A DNA stretch of 39,141 nt from an uncultured Acidimicrobiales bacterium (GTDB lineage Bacteria > Actinomycetota > Acidimicrobiia > Acidimicrobiales > SZUA-35). Within the stretch, counting starts at the first letter, position 1. Every line of letters starts with the position of its first letter. Position numbers and translations under genes: made by a program. The notes beneath the pieces were generated by a model. That model made no database searches and was not told the origin of the DNA. It saw only the letters and a list, made by a program, of their open reading frames with translations. The stretch spans positions 1-39,141 of the forward strand of contig CAKZXA010000113.1 in the NCBI GenBank assembly GCA_937922045.1, in the 5' to 3' direction. Of the stretch, positions 8,719 to 17,364 are shown piece after piece.

Positions 8719-9360
8719 CTACTCTGTATTGGTGTTCTCTGTATTGGTGTTCTCTGTATTGGTGTTCTCTGTCCCAGCGATTTCTACCGTTGAGTGCTCT
8801 GTCTCTGGGTCGAGTTGGGCAACTCGTTCGAGTAGCTGGTCGCGGATCGAGACCCCCTTCTCCCTGGCGTTATCGCCGGTGACCCGCCACCCGTGGCGAG
8901 CGGAATAGAGAAGCGGGGGAGCCTCAAGACGCCCTTCTCGTACGGTGGTGACGGTGGCAAAGAAGAGATCGTGGTCGATCGGGCCGCTGGCCGGAGTGCG
9001 GTTAAAGATCTCGCAGCGGAGATAGGCGATGGAGTCGGGCACATAGGGCAGGCCCTCGTCATCGTGAGCCACGAGATCGTCGGCTACGTAGCGGAATTTA
9101 CGCCCGGGGTAGGAGAAGTACTGCCCGGCCATGATCTGGTCGGCGGCCAGGATCGACACCGAGAACACCCCCGACTCGATCATCAGGGGATACGTGTCGT
9201 GCTTTGGGCTAACCGATGCCATCAGGATGGGTTCGTCGAAGGCAATCTGGCTAACCCAATGCGAGGTGTACAGGCGGCTGACTCCGTCATGGTGGGCGCC
9301 AACCACCTGCACGCCCTTAATCATGTGGCCGAGGGAGCGTTTGAGTTCGCGATCGATCAT
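8719..9360 (-). CDS. Flavin reductase-like (FMN-binding split-barrel) protein
   Basis: A protein of about 213 residues from ATG 9360. The N-terminal 160 residues fit the flavin reductase-like domain: 'VQVVGAHHDGVSRLYTSHWVSQIAFDEPILMASV' in part, then a 'SGVFSVSIL' strand. Such proteins bind FMN and reduce flavins or act as partners of monooxygenases. The last ~17 residues are TENTNTENTNTENTNTE, made by three exact 15-bp DNA repeats, and are probably a disordered tail not found in the family. It lies upstream of the aminotransferase in the same direction. Confidence 0.82.
   Translation of the reverse strand: MIDRELKRSLGHMIKGVQVVGAHHDGVSRLYTSHWVSQIAFDEPILMASVSPKHDTYPLMIESGVFSVSILAADQIMAGQYFSYPGRKFRYVADDLVAHDDEGLPYVPDSIAYLRCEIFNRTPASGPIDHDLFFATVTTVREGRLEAPPLLYSARHGWRVTGDNAREKGVSIRDQLLERVAQLDPETEHSTVEIAGTENTNTENTNTENTNTE
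8726..8770. repeat. Tandem repeat, three exact 15-bp units in a gene 3' end
   Basis: GTATTGGTGTTCTCT occurs three times without mismatch, at 8726, 8741 and 8756. On the minus strand it encodes the C-terminal tail of the flavin reductase-like protein, just before its stop at 8719-8721. Exact copies suggest a recent or actively changing expansion. The 15-bp period preserves the frame. Confidence 0.95.
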
Positions 9361-9395
9361 AGTGACAGGGTAATCCTGGAATCTGACAGCGGTCG

Positions 9396-9429
9396 GTGTG
9401 GTTGTTCGGTGTGGTTGTTCGATGTGGTT
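9396..9429. repeat. Tandem repeat, 2.6 units of 13 bp
   Basis: GTGTGGTTGTTCG occurs at 9396 and 9409, followed by a partial ATGTGGTTA. It lies in the divergent gap between the flavin reductase-like gene and the FMN reductase gene, so it may sit in either promoter. Confidence 0.85.
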
Positions 9430-9496
9430 AGCTTGTTTGTGTTTCGTGTATTTGTTCCGTGTAATTATCGAACGGAAACCCTACGGAGGTTCCCCT

Positions 9497-10057
9497 ATGT
9501 CTGTTCAGTCTCAGGTGCTCGTGATGGCCGCCAGCACACGAACCGGTTCGCTCAACCAGGCCTTGGCGGCCCTGGTCGCAGCCGAGATCGATTCCGGTGG
9601 AGACCGAGCGGTGGCCGTAGACCTGCGCGACTATGAACTGCCCTTATACAACGGCGACCTCGAAGCGGCCGAAGGCGTGCCGGGCGCGGCCAAAGACCTT
9701 GTGGTCCTCGCTGGTGAAGCCAAGGCCCTCGTTCTGGTATCGCCCGAGTACAACGGGGCTTTCCCACCGCTGCTGAAGAACACCGTCGACTGGATGACCC
9801 GGCTCGACATGCGAGTGCTGGCTCCTTTGACCGTCGGCCTTGCTTCCGCATCGCCGGGCCGAGGCGGAGGGGCTCGGGGGTTGAACATAATCCGTCAATG
9901 GATGGGCAATATGTCGGTCAACGTGCTCGATGAGCAACTGACGGTGCCGTCGGCAACCCTCAACGATGACGGTGCCCTCGTCGGTGCCGACGAGGTGGCG
10001 CTGGCTGCCCTGGTTGCGGCGATCAAAGCATCGGAGCGGACGCCCACCGACGCCTAG
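9497..10057 (+). CDS. NAD(P)H-dependent FMN reductase family protein
   Basis: A flavodoxin-like protein of about 186 residues. ATG 9497 is chosen because GGAGG at 9485-9489 sits seven bases ahead. The N-terminal 'VLVMAASTRTGSLNQALA' is the FMN-phosphate loop, and 'LVLVSPEYNGAFPPLLKNTVDWM' in part is the conserved PEYN motif of the COG0431 family. Members reduce FMN, quinones, azo compounds or chromate with NAD(P)H. The physiological substrate here is open. The divergent neighbour is also a flavin-binding protein, which hints at shared flavin-dependent chemistry. Confidence 0.9.
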   Translation: MSVQSQVLVMAASTRTGSLNQALAALVAAEIDSGGDRAVAVDLRDYELPLYNGDLEAAEGVPGAAKDLVVLAGEAKALVLVSPEYNGAFPPLLKNTVDWMTRLDMRVLAPLTVGLASASPGRGGGARGLNIIRQWMGNMSVNVLDEQLTVPSATLNDDGALVGADEVALAALVAAIKASERTPTDA

Positions 10058-10071
10058 CCGGGCTCGGCCCA

Positions 10072-10106
10072 CGATCTCAGGCTCGGATCTCAGGCTCAGA
10101 TCTAGG
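10072..10106. repeat. Tandem repeat, 2.5 units of 13 bp between convergent genes
   Basis: CGATCTCAGGCTC (10072) and GGATCTCAGGCTC (10085), then a partial AGATCTAGG. It occupies most of the 44-bp gap between the FMN reductase and SelO stops and reaches the SelO stop codon at 10102. Confidence 0.75.
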
Positions 10107-11655
10107 TGCCGCAGAACGTGCGGAAGCCCTTGTCGAAGCCATCGGGAGCGGGCTCGGCGTAGCGATCGCGTCCCTCGACGAATTCGTAGGGCGATGTAAC
10201 CACATCCAGTAGCTGGGCGAAGGGCTCGAGATCTCCTGTCGACCCGGCGGCCAGTGCTTCTTCGACCAGATGATTCCGAGGGACATAGAGCGGGTTGACC
10301 CGGTCCATCGCCGCCGCTGCCTCGGCGTGGGTCAGGGTGTCGGTAGCATCGGCCTGGTTTGAGAGCAGAGCGGTCCATCGTTCGAGCCAGGCCCCGAGGT
10401 CACCGCGATCGTCGGGGTCGACCCCGAACAGGTGGTTGAGCTGGTCGTTGTCTCCGCGCAGATGATTGGCAAGCGCCCGAAAGCTCAGGGTGTAGTCGAC
10501 CTTCTGGGCGTGGAGGAGCTCGACGTAGTCGACGAGCAACAATGCGGTTTCGCTCTCGGGTTCGGGCACGCCGCCGGTGAGGCCGAGCTTTGGCATCATG
10601 CCACCCATCCAGTGATGGCGGTATCGGTCGCCGAAGGTGTTGAGTACCGCCGTCGCCTTCTCGACCGCCGTGTCGGGATCGGCGTCGATCAGGGGCAGGA
10701 GGGTCTCGGCCAGCCGGGTCAGGTTCCAGTGGGCGATGGCGGGCTGGTTGCCGTAGGCATAGCGGCCAGCGTGGTCGATCGAGCTGAAAACGGTTCCGGG
10801 ATCGTAGGTGTCCATGAAGGCGCACGGACCGTAGTCGATGGTCTCGCCGGAGATCGTCGTGTTGTCTGTGTTCATCACGCCATGGATGAATCCGACCATC
10901 ATCCACTGGGCGACCAGCGCGGCCTGAACCTCGACAACGGCGCCCAGGAAAGCGAGGTACTGCTCGCCCGAAACTGGTTCGTTTTGGGCCGGATCTATCA
11001 GTTGGGGATAGTGGCGTTCGATCGAGTAGTCGGCGAGACGGCGCAGCACGGCGGCGTCGCCGGGTAGCCGGGCCGCATATTCAAAGGTTCCGACGCGTAG
11101 ATGGCTAGCGGCTACACGAGCCAGGATGGCGCCGGGCACATAGCCTTCTCGGGCGATGTCTTGGCCGGTCTTCACGACCGATAGGGCCCGTCCTGTTGGT
11201 ACCCCGAGAGCGTGCATTGCTTCGGCGATGAGGTGTTCGCGCAGCATTGGACCGAGGGCGGCCTTGCCATCGCCGCCTCGGGCGAACGGCGTGCGACCAG
11301 AGCCTTTGAGGTGCAGGTCGAGTCGGCCGCCGTCGGCGGTGAGCAGCTCGCCCAATAGCAGGGCCCGCCCATCGCCGAGTCGTGGTGAGTAGCCACCGAA
11401 CTGGTGCCCGGCGTAGGCCATTGCGATCGGTGACGCACCGTTGGGCACCGCGTTGCCAGCAAGAATGGCAATGCCATGCTCGGAGCGAAGATCCGCTGGA
11501 TCGATTCCCAGCTCCATGGCCAGCGCCTCGTTGAGCACGATCAGTTCGGGCGCGGGCGCCGGATCGGCCTGCCAGTCTGTGCCGAGTTCATTGAGCTCGC
11601 GACGCAATGAGTCGTCCAGGGTGAGGTCGTCGAGGGACCGGAGCGAGGTCGTCAT
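10102..11655 (-). CDS. selO: Protein adenylyltransferase SelO (YdiU/UPF0061)
   Basis: SelO is a pseudokinase-fold enzyme that transfers AMP from ATP to Ser/Thr/Tyr residues of other proteins. ATG 11655 gives about 517 residues, normal for bacterial SelO. An in-frame GTG 11679 or ATG 11676 would extend it by seven or eight residues. Signature stretches are 'YAGHQFGGYSPRLGDGRA', 'LHLKGSGRTPFARGGDGKA', 'REHLIAEAMHALGVPT', 'GFIHGVMNTDNTTISGETIDYGP' in part and 'MDTYDPG'. The C-terminus ends FCGT. That Cys matches the conserved C-terminal redox Cys, selenocysteine in eukaryotic SelO. It is transcribed alone, divergent from the DUF3237 gene. Confidence 0.95.
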   Translation of the reverse strand: MTTSLRSLDDLTLDDSLRRELNELGTDWQADPAPAPELIVLNEALAMELGIDPADLRSEHGIAILAGNAVPNGASPIAMAYAGHQFGGYSPRLGDGRALLLGELLTADGGRLDLHLKGSGRTPFARGGDGKAALGPMLREHLIAEAMHALGVPTGRALSVVKTGQDIAREGYVPGAILARVAASHLRVGTFEYAARLPGDAAVLRRLADYSIERHYPQLIDPAQNEPVSGEQYLAFLGAVVEVQAALVAQWMMVGFIHGVMNTDNTTISGETIDYGPCAFMDTYDPGTVFSSIDHAGRYAYGNQPAIAHWNLTRLAETLLPLIDADPDTAVEKATAVLNTFGDRYRHHWMGGMMPKLGLTGGVPEPESETALLLVDYVELLHAQKVDYTLSFRALANHLRGDNDQLNHLFGVDPDDRGDLGAWLERWTALLSNQADATDTLTHAEAAAAMDRVNPLYVPRNHLVEEALAAGSTGDLEPFAQLLDVVTSPYEFVEGRDRYAEPAPDGFDKGFRTFCGT

Positions 11656-11694
11656 ACTTGCTGCAACCCCGACCATCACCGACTTGTTCCGTCA

Positions 11695-11746
11695 GTGTTG
11701 ATTGTCGGTGTTGACTATCGGTGTTGATTGTCGGTGTCGATTGTCA
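11695..11746. repeat. Tandem repeat, four units of 13 bp
   Basis: GTGTTGATTGTCG, GTGTTGACTATCG, GTGTTGATTGTCG and GTGTCGATTGTCA run without gaps. They lie in the divergent gap between selO and the DUF3237 gene, about 40 bp upstream of the first selO start codon. Units 1 and 3 are identical while 2 and 4 diverge. Confidence 0.92.
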
Positions 11747-11811
11747 GCGTGATCGGCCCACCGGTGACGAGGCGTTGGCCTCTGGCGATCGGTTTGGGAT
11801 AGCGTGCACCT

Positions 11812-12204
11812 ATGGCATCACTTGAACCACTTATGACAGTCGAGGTCACCCTTAGCTTCATCCCGCTGGGGGAAACCCCCTCAGGGACCAGGCTCGATGT
11901 TCCCTTCAGCGGCACCGCAACCTCAAGTCGCTGGGAGGGTGAACTGGCGGTCGAAGGCATCGACTATGTGACGGTCGGAAAGAGCGGGGTGGGGAGCCTC
12001 GACATTCGCGCTCGTATGGGTGAGGGCGACGACGTTGTTGCCTACTCGGCCAAGGGCCGCATGGGTCCTGATGGCATCGTCGAGGCATTCACGTTCGAGA
12101 CGGCTAGCGAGCGTTTCGCCGACCTCAATGCGGCCGTTGCAGTCGCCTTCGGTACGCAGGTTAAGAACAAGTTGACACTCGAAGTCTTCCTCGCTCAGCG
12201 CTAA
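11812..12204 (+). CDS. DUF3237-like small protein
   Basis: A 130-residue protein from ATG 11812 with no signal peptide or TM segment. 'GETPSGTRLDVPFSGTATSSRWEGELAVEGIDYVTV' in part, then 'SLDIRARMGEGDDVVAYSAKGRMGPDGIV', matches the pattern of DUF3237/UPF0311 proteins (a G..G.R...P..G....G...G..D core, then an acidic 'DG..I.....G' strand). The fold is expected to be a beta-barrel of unknown function. It is monocistronic, with a strong hairpin 48 bp after its stop. Confidence 0.6.
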   Translation: MASLEPLMTVEVTLSFIPLGETPSGTRLDVPFSGTATSSRWEGELAVEGIDYVTVGKSGVGSLDIRARMGEGDDVVAYSAKGRMGPDGIVEAFTFETASERFADLNAAVAVAFGTQVKNKLTLEVFLAQR

Positions 12205-12251
12205 GCCTCGTCTGATCGCCTAGGCGATCTCCACGATGATTCCTAAGCCTT

Positions 12252-12296
12252 ACTAAACCCACCCAGCATCATGTTGTGATGCAGGGTGGGTTTAGT
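12252..12296 (+). terminator. Long hairpin, probable terminator of the DUF3237 gene
   Basis: ACTAAACCCACCC at 12252-12264 pairs exactly with GGGTGGGTTTAGT at 12284-12296. An inner stem, GCATCA/TGATGC, closes on a TGTTG loop, with a single A/A mismatch between the two stems. No clean U-tract follows, as is common in actinobacterial terminators. It could work in either direction. Confidence 0.75.
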
Positions 12297-12368
12297 GTTG
12301 GGGGGCGAAGAGATCCTTGTTGCACTCGTCGTTGATGACCGTCGCCGTAGGCAACTAGCGTTTTGGCC

Positions 12369-13307
12369 ATGGTGCGTATCTCAAGCCCAGACAAGGTGTT
12401 GTTCCCAGCGTCTGGGATTACGAAGGCAGAACTGGTTGGCTACTACGACCGGGTGGCGCCCGCGATGCTGCCCGCCCTCCTCGGCCGACCCTTGACCCTG
12501 CATCGGTTTCCGCGAGGAATCGGGGCCAAGGGGTTCATGCAGAAAAACGCAGCCGACCATTTCCCCGAAACCATCCAACGCCATCAAACCCGTAAAAACG
12601 ACGGCGGGTTCACCACCTACCCAATCATCAGCAGCGCCGACGATATCTCGTGGCTGGCGAACCAGAACACGATCACCTTCCACATCTGGACCTCCCGGGT
12701 TCCAACAACGGACCGGCCGGATTGGATGGTGCTCGATCTCGATCCGCCCGAGATGCCCGGCGCTCCAGGTCCGTTGGCTGCGATGCTTCGGGACGTGCGA
12801 ACTGTGGCGGTTGCCGCCCGCGATGTGCTCGCATCATTCGGCTTGAGTGCAGCCCTGGTCGCCACAGGCTCAAAGGGCTTCCACCTTTGGGTCCGACTCG
12901 ATGGAGCGCTGGGCTTTGACCAGATCTCTCTGGCCAATCGGGCGCTTGCCGGGCTGGTCGCCGCCGACGTGCCCGAACAGGCGACGACCGAGTTTCTGAA
13001 GAAGGAGAGGGGTGGGCGGGTGTTCGTCGATTGGCTTCGCGCCCGGCCTGGCGCAACGGTTGTTGCTCCCCTGTCGGTTCGGGCTCGGCCGGGCGCTCCT
13101 GTGGCGGTGCCGATCCAATGGGATGAGATCAACGATGCGCAGCCCGATGGTTGGACGATTGCCGACGTTGAAGAGATCGTGGGGCGAACGACACCGCAGC
13201 AGGCCGACCTGCAACCTCAGAGCCTTCCCATCGATGACATTGTGGCTGCGGCGAGAGGCTCCGGGGTAGATTTGGACACCCCGTTCGATCGGTTCGGTCG
13301 TCGCTGA
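12369..13307 (+). CDS. LigD-type NHEJ polymerase/primase domain protein
   Basis: A stand-alone archaeo-eukaryotic primase-type polymerase of about 312 residues from ATG 12369 (GTG 12372 is also possible). It should fill gaps and add ribonucleotides in Ku/LigD end joining. The catalytic metal pair is in 'MVLDLDPPE', the second conserved motif is 'GSKGFHLWVRLDG', and the third acidic residue is in 'GRVFVDWLRARPGATVVAPLSVRARPGAPVA' in part. Ligase and nuclease domains are absent, so they must be separate genes, and neither they nor ku are in this window. Many actinomycetes carry such split versions. Residues look intact. Confidence 0.92.
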   Translation: MVRISSPDKVLFPASGITKAELVGYYDRVAPAMLPALLGRPLTLHRFPRGIGAKGFMQKNAADHFPETIQRHQTRKNDGGFTTYPIISSADDISWLANQNTITFHIWTSRVPTTDRPDWMVLDLDPPEMPGAPGPLAAMLRDVRTVAVAARDVLASFGLSAALVATGSKGFHLWVRLDGALGFDQISLANRALAGLVAADVPEQATTEFLKKERGGRVFVDWLRARPGATVVAPLSVRARPGAPVAVPIQWDEINDAQPDGWTIADVEEIVGRTTPQQADLQPQSLPIDDIVAAARGSGVDLDTPFDRFGRR

Positions 13308-13349
13308 GGGCCATCCAGGACTCTCCGGAAAGAAAGAGGCAGGCAAGCA

Positions 13350-14021
13350 ATGGACACCACGATCGTTTACCTGATCGCTGGCGCGGCCTTTCTAGCCTCG
13401 TGGCTGGTGAAACGCTGGCTGAAACACACCTATGCCAAGTGGAGTCAGGTGCCGAACACACACGGCATAACCGGCGCTCAGACCGCCGCCGCCATTCTCG
13501 CCAGCAATGGTGTGAACCATGTGCGAATCGAACCTGTCCGCGGCAAGCTCACCGATCACTACGACCCTCAAAAAGACATCCTGCGTTTGTCGACCTCCAA
13601 CTTTCAGGAACGCTCGGTTGCGGCTATGGCCGTGTCGGCACATGAGGCCGGGCATGCCATGCAAGATGCCAGCAATGACCTGAGGCTACGGCTGCGGCGA
13701 TTCCTTGTTCCCGCCGCTGCCTTCGGATCCCGCATGGGACCGATGATCGTCATGGCTGGGCTGTTCACCGGAAGCCAGACCATCCTTCTAGCCGGCGCTC
13801 TTCTGCTGGCTGGCATGATCTTGTTCCAGCTGGCCACGTTGCCGGTTGAATTCAATGCGAGCCGCCGAGCCATGAACAGTCTCCGCGAACTCGGGTTCAC
13901 CGACCCCGAGCAGGAGGCAGGTACTCGAGCTGTGCTTACCGCAGCCGCCTTGACCTATGTGGCTGCCGCCGCCACCTCGATCGCCTACTTTCTAACCCTC
14001 TTTGGTCGTCGCCGAATCTGA
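13350..14021 (+). CDS. Zinc-dependent membrane peptidase, YugP family (PF04298)
   Basis: A protein of about 223 residues with an N-terminal TM helix (residues ~4-22), the zinc-binding HExxH in 'SAHEAGHAMQ' near residue 98, and two or three further TM helices in the C-terminal half. 'LPVEFNASRRAM' carries the third conserved metal-ligand region typical of the family. YugP-like proteins are membrane-anchored gluzincin-type peptidases of unknown substrate. An AAAGAGGCAG sequence precedes ATG 13350. It follows the polymerase gene by 42 bp in the same direction. Confidence 0.88.
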   Translation: MDTTIVYLIAGAAFLASWLVKRWLKHTYAKWSQVPNTHGITGAQTAAAILASNGVNHVRIEPVRGKLTDHYDPQKDILRLSTSNFQERSVAAMAVSAHEAGHAMQDASNDLRLRLRRFLVPAAAFGSRMGPMIVMAGLFTGSQTILLAGALLLAGMILFQLATLPVEFNASRRAMNSLRELGFTDPEQEAGTRAVLTAAALTYVAAAATSIAYFLTLFGRRRI

Positions 14022-14113
14022 TCGAGCGAGCCGGAACGCTTAGGTAGGACTGCCTGGCTCGACGAACCGGGTGGCCCATATGGCTCATAGGCGATGTTGT
14101 CGTAGTAGTACGT

Positions 14114-16837
14114 ATGAGTTCCCGGCATTTGATCACCGAACGTCTCTCGCCCGAAGTGTCGAGGTCGGTGGCCGAACTCTATGGGCGAGCGGTTCGCTCG
14201 AACGACGAATGGGAACTCTACAACGTCATCGCGGCCTGGGTTCCAGAGCTGGTTCCAGCCGACCGAGCAAGCATTACGCTGCTCGTCGAAGGTGACGAAT
14301 TCGAGATCCTGGGCCTCGACGGCACCGAGGGCGTATTGCCAATTGGCAAACGGATTCCCGTGGTCGGTGCAGCTGCTGGCCATGCTATGACCTCAGGAGA
14401 AACGTACATCTGGCGAACCTCGCAGGAGTCGAACTGGGCTGAATGCGTGCCGTTGGCTGCTGCTGGCCTCGACGGAGTCGTCAATGCCCCTCTCATCGTT
14501 GATGGCGAGGGGGTCGGTTCGTTGAATGTGGCACGAGCCGACGAAGGATACGAGGAACATCACGCAAGGCTGCTCGCCGATGTTGCGGCCGTGATCTCGC
14601 TCAACCTCGGACGGTTTCGGGCGCTTGCCGACACGCGACGCGCCTTGGCCAATGCGACCCGCAATGAGAAGCGACTCAGATTGTTGGGCGCCCTCAGCCG
14701 TCGATTAACGGCCACGGTCTCCGAAGAACAGGCCTTCACCGCAGTGGCCAACGCTCTCACCGAGTTGCTCGATGCCGAACGGGTGAGTCTGGCCGTCGTC
14801 GACCGGCTAAACGGCACCGCCGTCATCTCCAACCTCGTTGCGGAGCGAGCTGAGTCATCGGTGCTGGGAACCGGCTACGAGATGCCGTTGAGTGCTCGTT
14901 CCTGCATTGGCCATGTCGTCGAGAAGAATGACCTGGCCTATTTTCCCAACCTTGCTGAGAGCCCCTTTGCTGAGCACCATACGCTGGCTGGGTTAGGCCT
15001 GAAGACCGGGATCAGTATCCCGGTGGAGACGCATGGCGAGGTGGTTGCGGTCTTGAATTCGGCGTCGCGGGTGGTCGATGCGTTTGGGGCTGAGGACCGG
15101 TTCGCGGCTGAAACGATCGGCGGTCTCCTGAGCGAGACATTGGAACGAATCCGGGTTGAGGAAACGGTTGTGACTCGCGATCGCCAGCTAGCAGGAATCG
15201 TCGACGATAGCCCTCTGCTGATGATCACGGTCGACGATGCGGGAACGATCGTTCAGCTCAGTCGCTTCGGTGCCCACCAACTCGGCCTCGACGCGGCCGA
15301 AGTTCGGGGCAAGCCGCTCTGGCATTTGTATCCGCCTTCGGAGCGTTCGTCGATCGAGTACGAGCTGGCTGCAATGGCGAAGACTGGCGACGGCGACGTG
15401 GTTCAGTGGACCGCCACAATGATTGGCCCCGATGAACAGCCCGTCCTGATTCGCCACTTTGGTCGACAGCTGACGCTCGACGCCGAACGGCGCTCGTCCC
15501 TGATCGTCTGTGAAGACATCACCGCCATCACCGAATTGTCAGACCGGCTGGCTCATGAAGCGACACACGACCCCTTGACCGGCGTGCTCAATCGCCGTGA
15601 ATTCGATCGTCAGCTCCAGCAGTTGTCGAACGATCCAGGAGCCTGGAAAGGGTGTGTCTGCTTCATCGACATCGATCAGTTCAAGATCGTAAACGACACG
15701 GCCGGCCACCGGGCCGGAGATGCCTTGCTGTTCAACCTGGCCGAGGTGCTTGCAAGCAAACTCCATCCCGACGACCTGTTTGCTCGCCTCGGCGGTGACG
15801 AGTTCGCAGTATTTCTGCCGGGATGTTCGATCGCCAATGCCGTACATGTAGCGGAACGGCTTCGAGTAGCGGCCAGAGATCTCGTGTTCAGCTGGGGTGG
15901 GCGCACCTTCGGCACGTCGGTCAGCGTGGGTCTGGCTTCAATCGATCCCACGCAGACCGATCCCGATGATGTGCTCGTACGAGCCGACGCTGCCTGCTAC
16001 GACGCCAAGCAGGAAGGGCGAGACAGGGTGTCGATCGCAACGATCAACCAGCCAGAGTTGAGGACGAGACGAGCCGACGGCGAGTGGGGCAGTCGGCTGC
16101 GCGAAGCATTGGAACTCGGCGACTTTCGCCTCATGGGACAATTGATTGCTCCGGTCGCCGGCGACGACAGCCTCAGCCGGTTGGAAGTTTTGATCCGGGT
16201 TCGCGAACCCGATGGCCAGCTCCTGGCCGCCGGTGCCTTTATCCCGGCCGCTGAGCGCCTCAACTTCGTGACCGAAATCGACCGCTGGGTCGTCGGCGAA
16301 ACGGTGCGTCTTCTGGGCAACCTCGAGCAACCGGTTATCGACAAGATTGACTTTGTAACCGTGAACCTCTCGCCGCGCTCGATCGAGAGTGAGAGCTTTC
16401 TCGATGAATTGCTCGACATCTTGACCTCGGCGACCATCGATCCGTCCAAGCTGCTGTTTGAGATAACAGAGACGGCGGCGTTCTCAACCTTTTCAAAAGC
16501 TGTGCGCTTTATCGAGACCGTGTCGTTGATCGGTTGCCGTTTCGCTCTCGACGACTTCGGCGCTGGCTTCTCGACCTTTCACTATCTCAAGCGCCTACCG
16601 GTAGATGTCTTGAAGATCGATGGGTCCCTCATTCGAGATATCGGGCGCGATCGGATCGACCAGTCGATCGTCGGGTCGATTGCCGAGGTTGCCGCCACTC
16701 TCAACATGAGCACGGTGGCTGAATGGGTAGAGGACTCATCGACGCTTCACAAACTCAAGGAACTCGGTATCGACTACGCCCAGGGCTACGCCCTCGGTCG
16801 ACCAGAGCCCATCGAAGATGTTCTGGGCGCCATCTAG
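14114..16837 (+). CDS. GAF-GAF-PAS-GGDEF-EAL cyclic-di-GMP signalling protein
   Basis: A 907-residue cytosolic protein without TM segments. Order: GAF domain (~20-165), GAF domain (~190-345), PAS domain (~357-470, 'LMITVDDAGTIVQLSRFGAHQLGLDAAEVRGKPLWHL' in part), GGDEF (~480-640) and EAL (~655-905). The cyclase motif 'RLGGDEFAVF' is intact. The inhibitory I-site is HPDD instead of RxxD, so product inhibition may be lost. The EAL domain has EVLIR, the Asn of 'VNLSPRS', 'FEITET', 'ALDDFGAGFS', 'LKIDGSLI' and 'QGYALGRP', so it looks catalytic. 'AEWVE' replaces the usual AEGVE. Whether it makes or degrades c-di-GMP in net terms is open. Single-gene transcript. Confidence 0.93.
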   Translation: MSSRHLITERLSPEVSRSVAELYGRAVRSNDEWELYNVIAAWVPELVPADRASITLLVEGDEFEILGLDGTEGVLPIGKRIPVVGAAAGHAMTSGETYIWRTSQESNWAECVPLAAAGLDGVVNAPLIVDGEGVGSLNVARADEGYEEHHARLLADVAAVISLNLGRFRALADTRRALANATRNEKRLRLLGALSRRLTATVSEEQAFTAVANALTELLDAERVSLAVVDRLNGTAVISNLVAERAESSVLGTGYEMPLSARSCIGHVVEKNDLAYFPNLAESPFAEHHTLAGLGLKTGISIPVETHGEVVAVLNSASRVVDAFGAEDRFAAETIGGLLSETLERIRVEETVVTRDRQLAGIVDDSPLLMITVDDAGTIVQLSRFGAHQLGLDAAEVRGKPLWHLYPPSERSSIEYELAAMAKTGDGDVVQWTATMIGPDEQPVLIRHFGRQLTLDAERRSSLIVCEDITAITELSDRLAHEATHDPLTGVLNRREFDRQLQQLSNDPGAWKGCVCFIDIDQFKIVNDTAGHRAGDALLFNLAEVLASKLHPDDLFARLGGDEFAVFLPGCSIANAVHVAERLRVAARDLVFSWGGRTFGTSVSVGLASIDPTQTDPDDVLVRADAACYDAKQEGRDRVSIATINQPELRTRRADGEWGSRLREALELGDFRLMGQLIAPVAGDDSLSRLEVLIRVREPDGQLLAAGAFIPAAERLNFVTEIDRWVVGETVRLLGNLEQPVIDKIDFVTVNLSPRSIESESFLDELLDILTSATIDPSKLLFEITETAAFSTFSKAVRFIETVSLIGCRFALDDFGAGFSTFHYLKRLPVDVLKIDGSLIRDIGRDRIDQSIVGSIAEVAATLNMSTVAEWVEDSSTLHKLKELGIDYAQGYALGRPEPIEDVLGAI

Positions 16838-16855
16838 CAACCGGCTGGTGCACAC

Positions 16856-17350
16856 TCATGGCTCGAAGTGTCGAGGCTGGAGCAGAGCGAACAGTTCACA
16901 AGTTGGGCGACCGTAGTGGTCATCGGCGAGCAAGGACCATTGGGACGGTGTCTGGACTGCAGCCACCGTTGCCGTCTTCATGGCGACGAAGCCTCCGGTT
17001 AGTTGATGGACCAGCCCGGTCAACGTGGGGTTGTGTCCGACGATGAGACATCGGGCCGTGCCGGATTCCAGGGTGCGGAGTTCGGCGATCACCCCGTCGA
17101 CTCCAGCTTCGTAGAAGGCGTCGGTCGCTCGGATCTCGCAGTCCCATCCGCCGGCATCGGCCGCCAGCTTGGCGGTTGTGTTGGCGCGCAGGGCGGTTGA
17201 GGTGATGACGAGGTCGGGAGTGAGGTCCATCTCGGTAAGCAAGGCGCCCATTCGGGCCGCCGCTTCGAGACCGCGTTGATTGAGCGGGCGTTGATGATCG
17301 GTTGTCTTTGTCGACCAGTCCGACTTGGCGTGACGCATGATGAGCAGCAT
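16856..17350 (-). CDS. sixA: SixA-like phosphohistidine phosphatase
   Basis: A histidine-phosphatase superfamily protein of 164 residues. The phospho-accepting motif is 'LLIMRHAKSDW' at the N-terminus (His 7), and the second His is in 'CLIVGHNPTL'. Short size and RHAKS are typical of SixA, which removes phosphate from phosphohistidine on phosphorelay or PTS proteins. Other small-molecule substrates cannot be excluded. It starts 14 bp after the hotdog-like gene on the same strand, suggesting an operon. It is convergent with the GGDEF-EAL gene, 18 bp apart. Confidence 0.85.
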   Translation of the reverse strand: MLLIMRHAKSDWSTKTTDHQRPLNQRGLEAAARMGALLTEMDLTPDLVITSTALRANTTAKLAADAGGWDCEIRATDAFYEAGVDGVIAELRTLESGTARCLIVGHNPTLTGLVHQLTGGFVAMKTATVAAVQTPSQWSLLADDHYGRPTCELFALLQPRHFEP

Positions 17351-17364
17351 TTGTTTGGTCGTCG

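Noticed and set aside
8893-9636. 247-codon plus-strand frame opposite the flavin reductase-like gene
   Set aside because: Shadow of the minus-strand gene and of the following FMN reductase in another frame.
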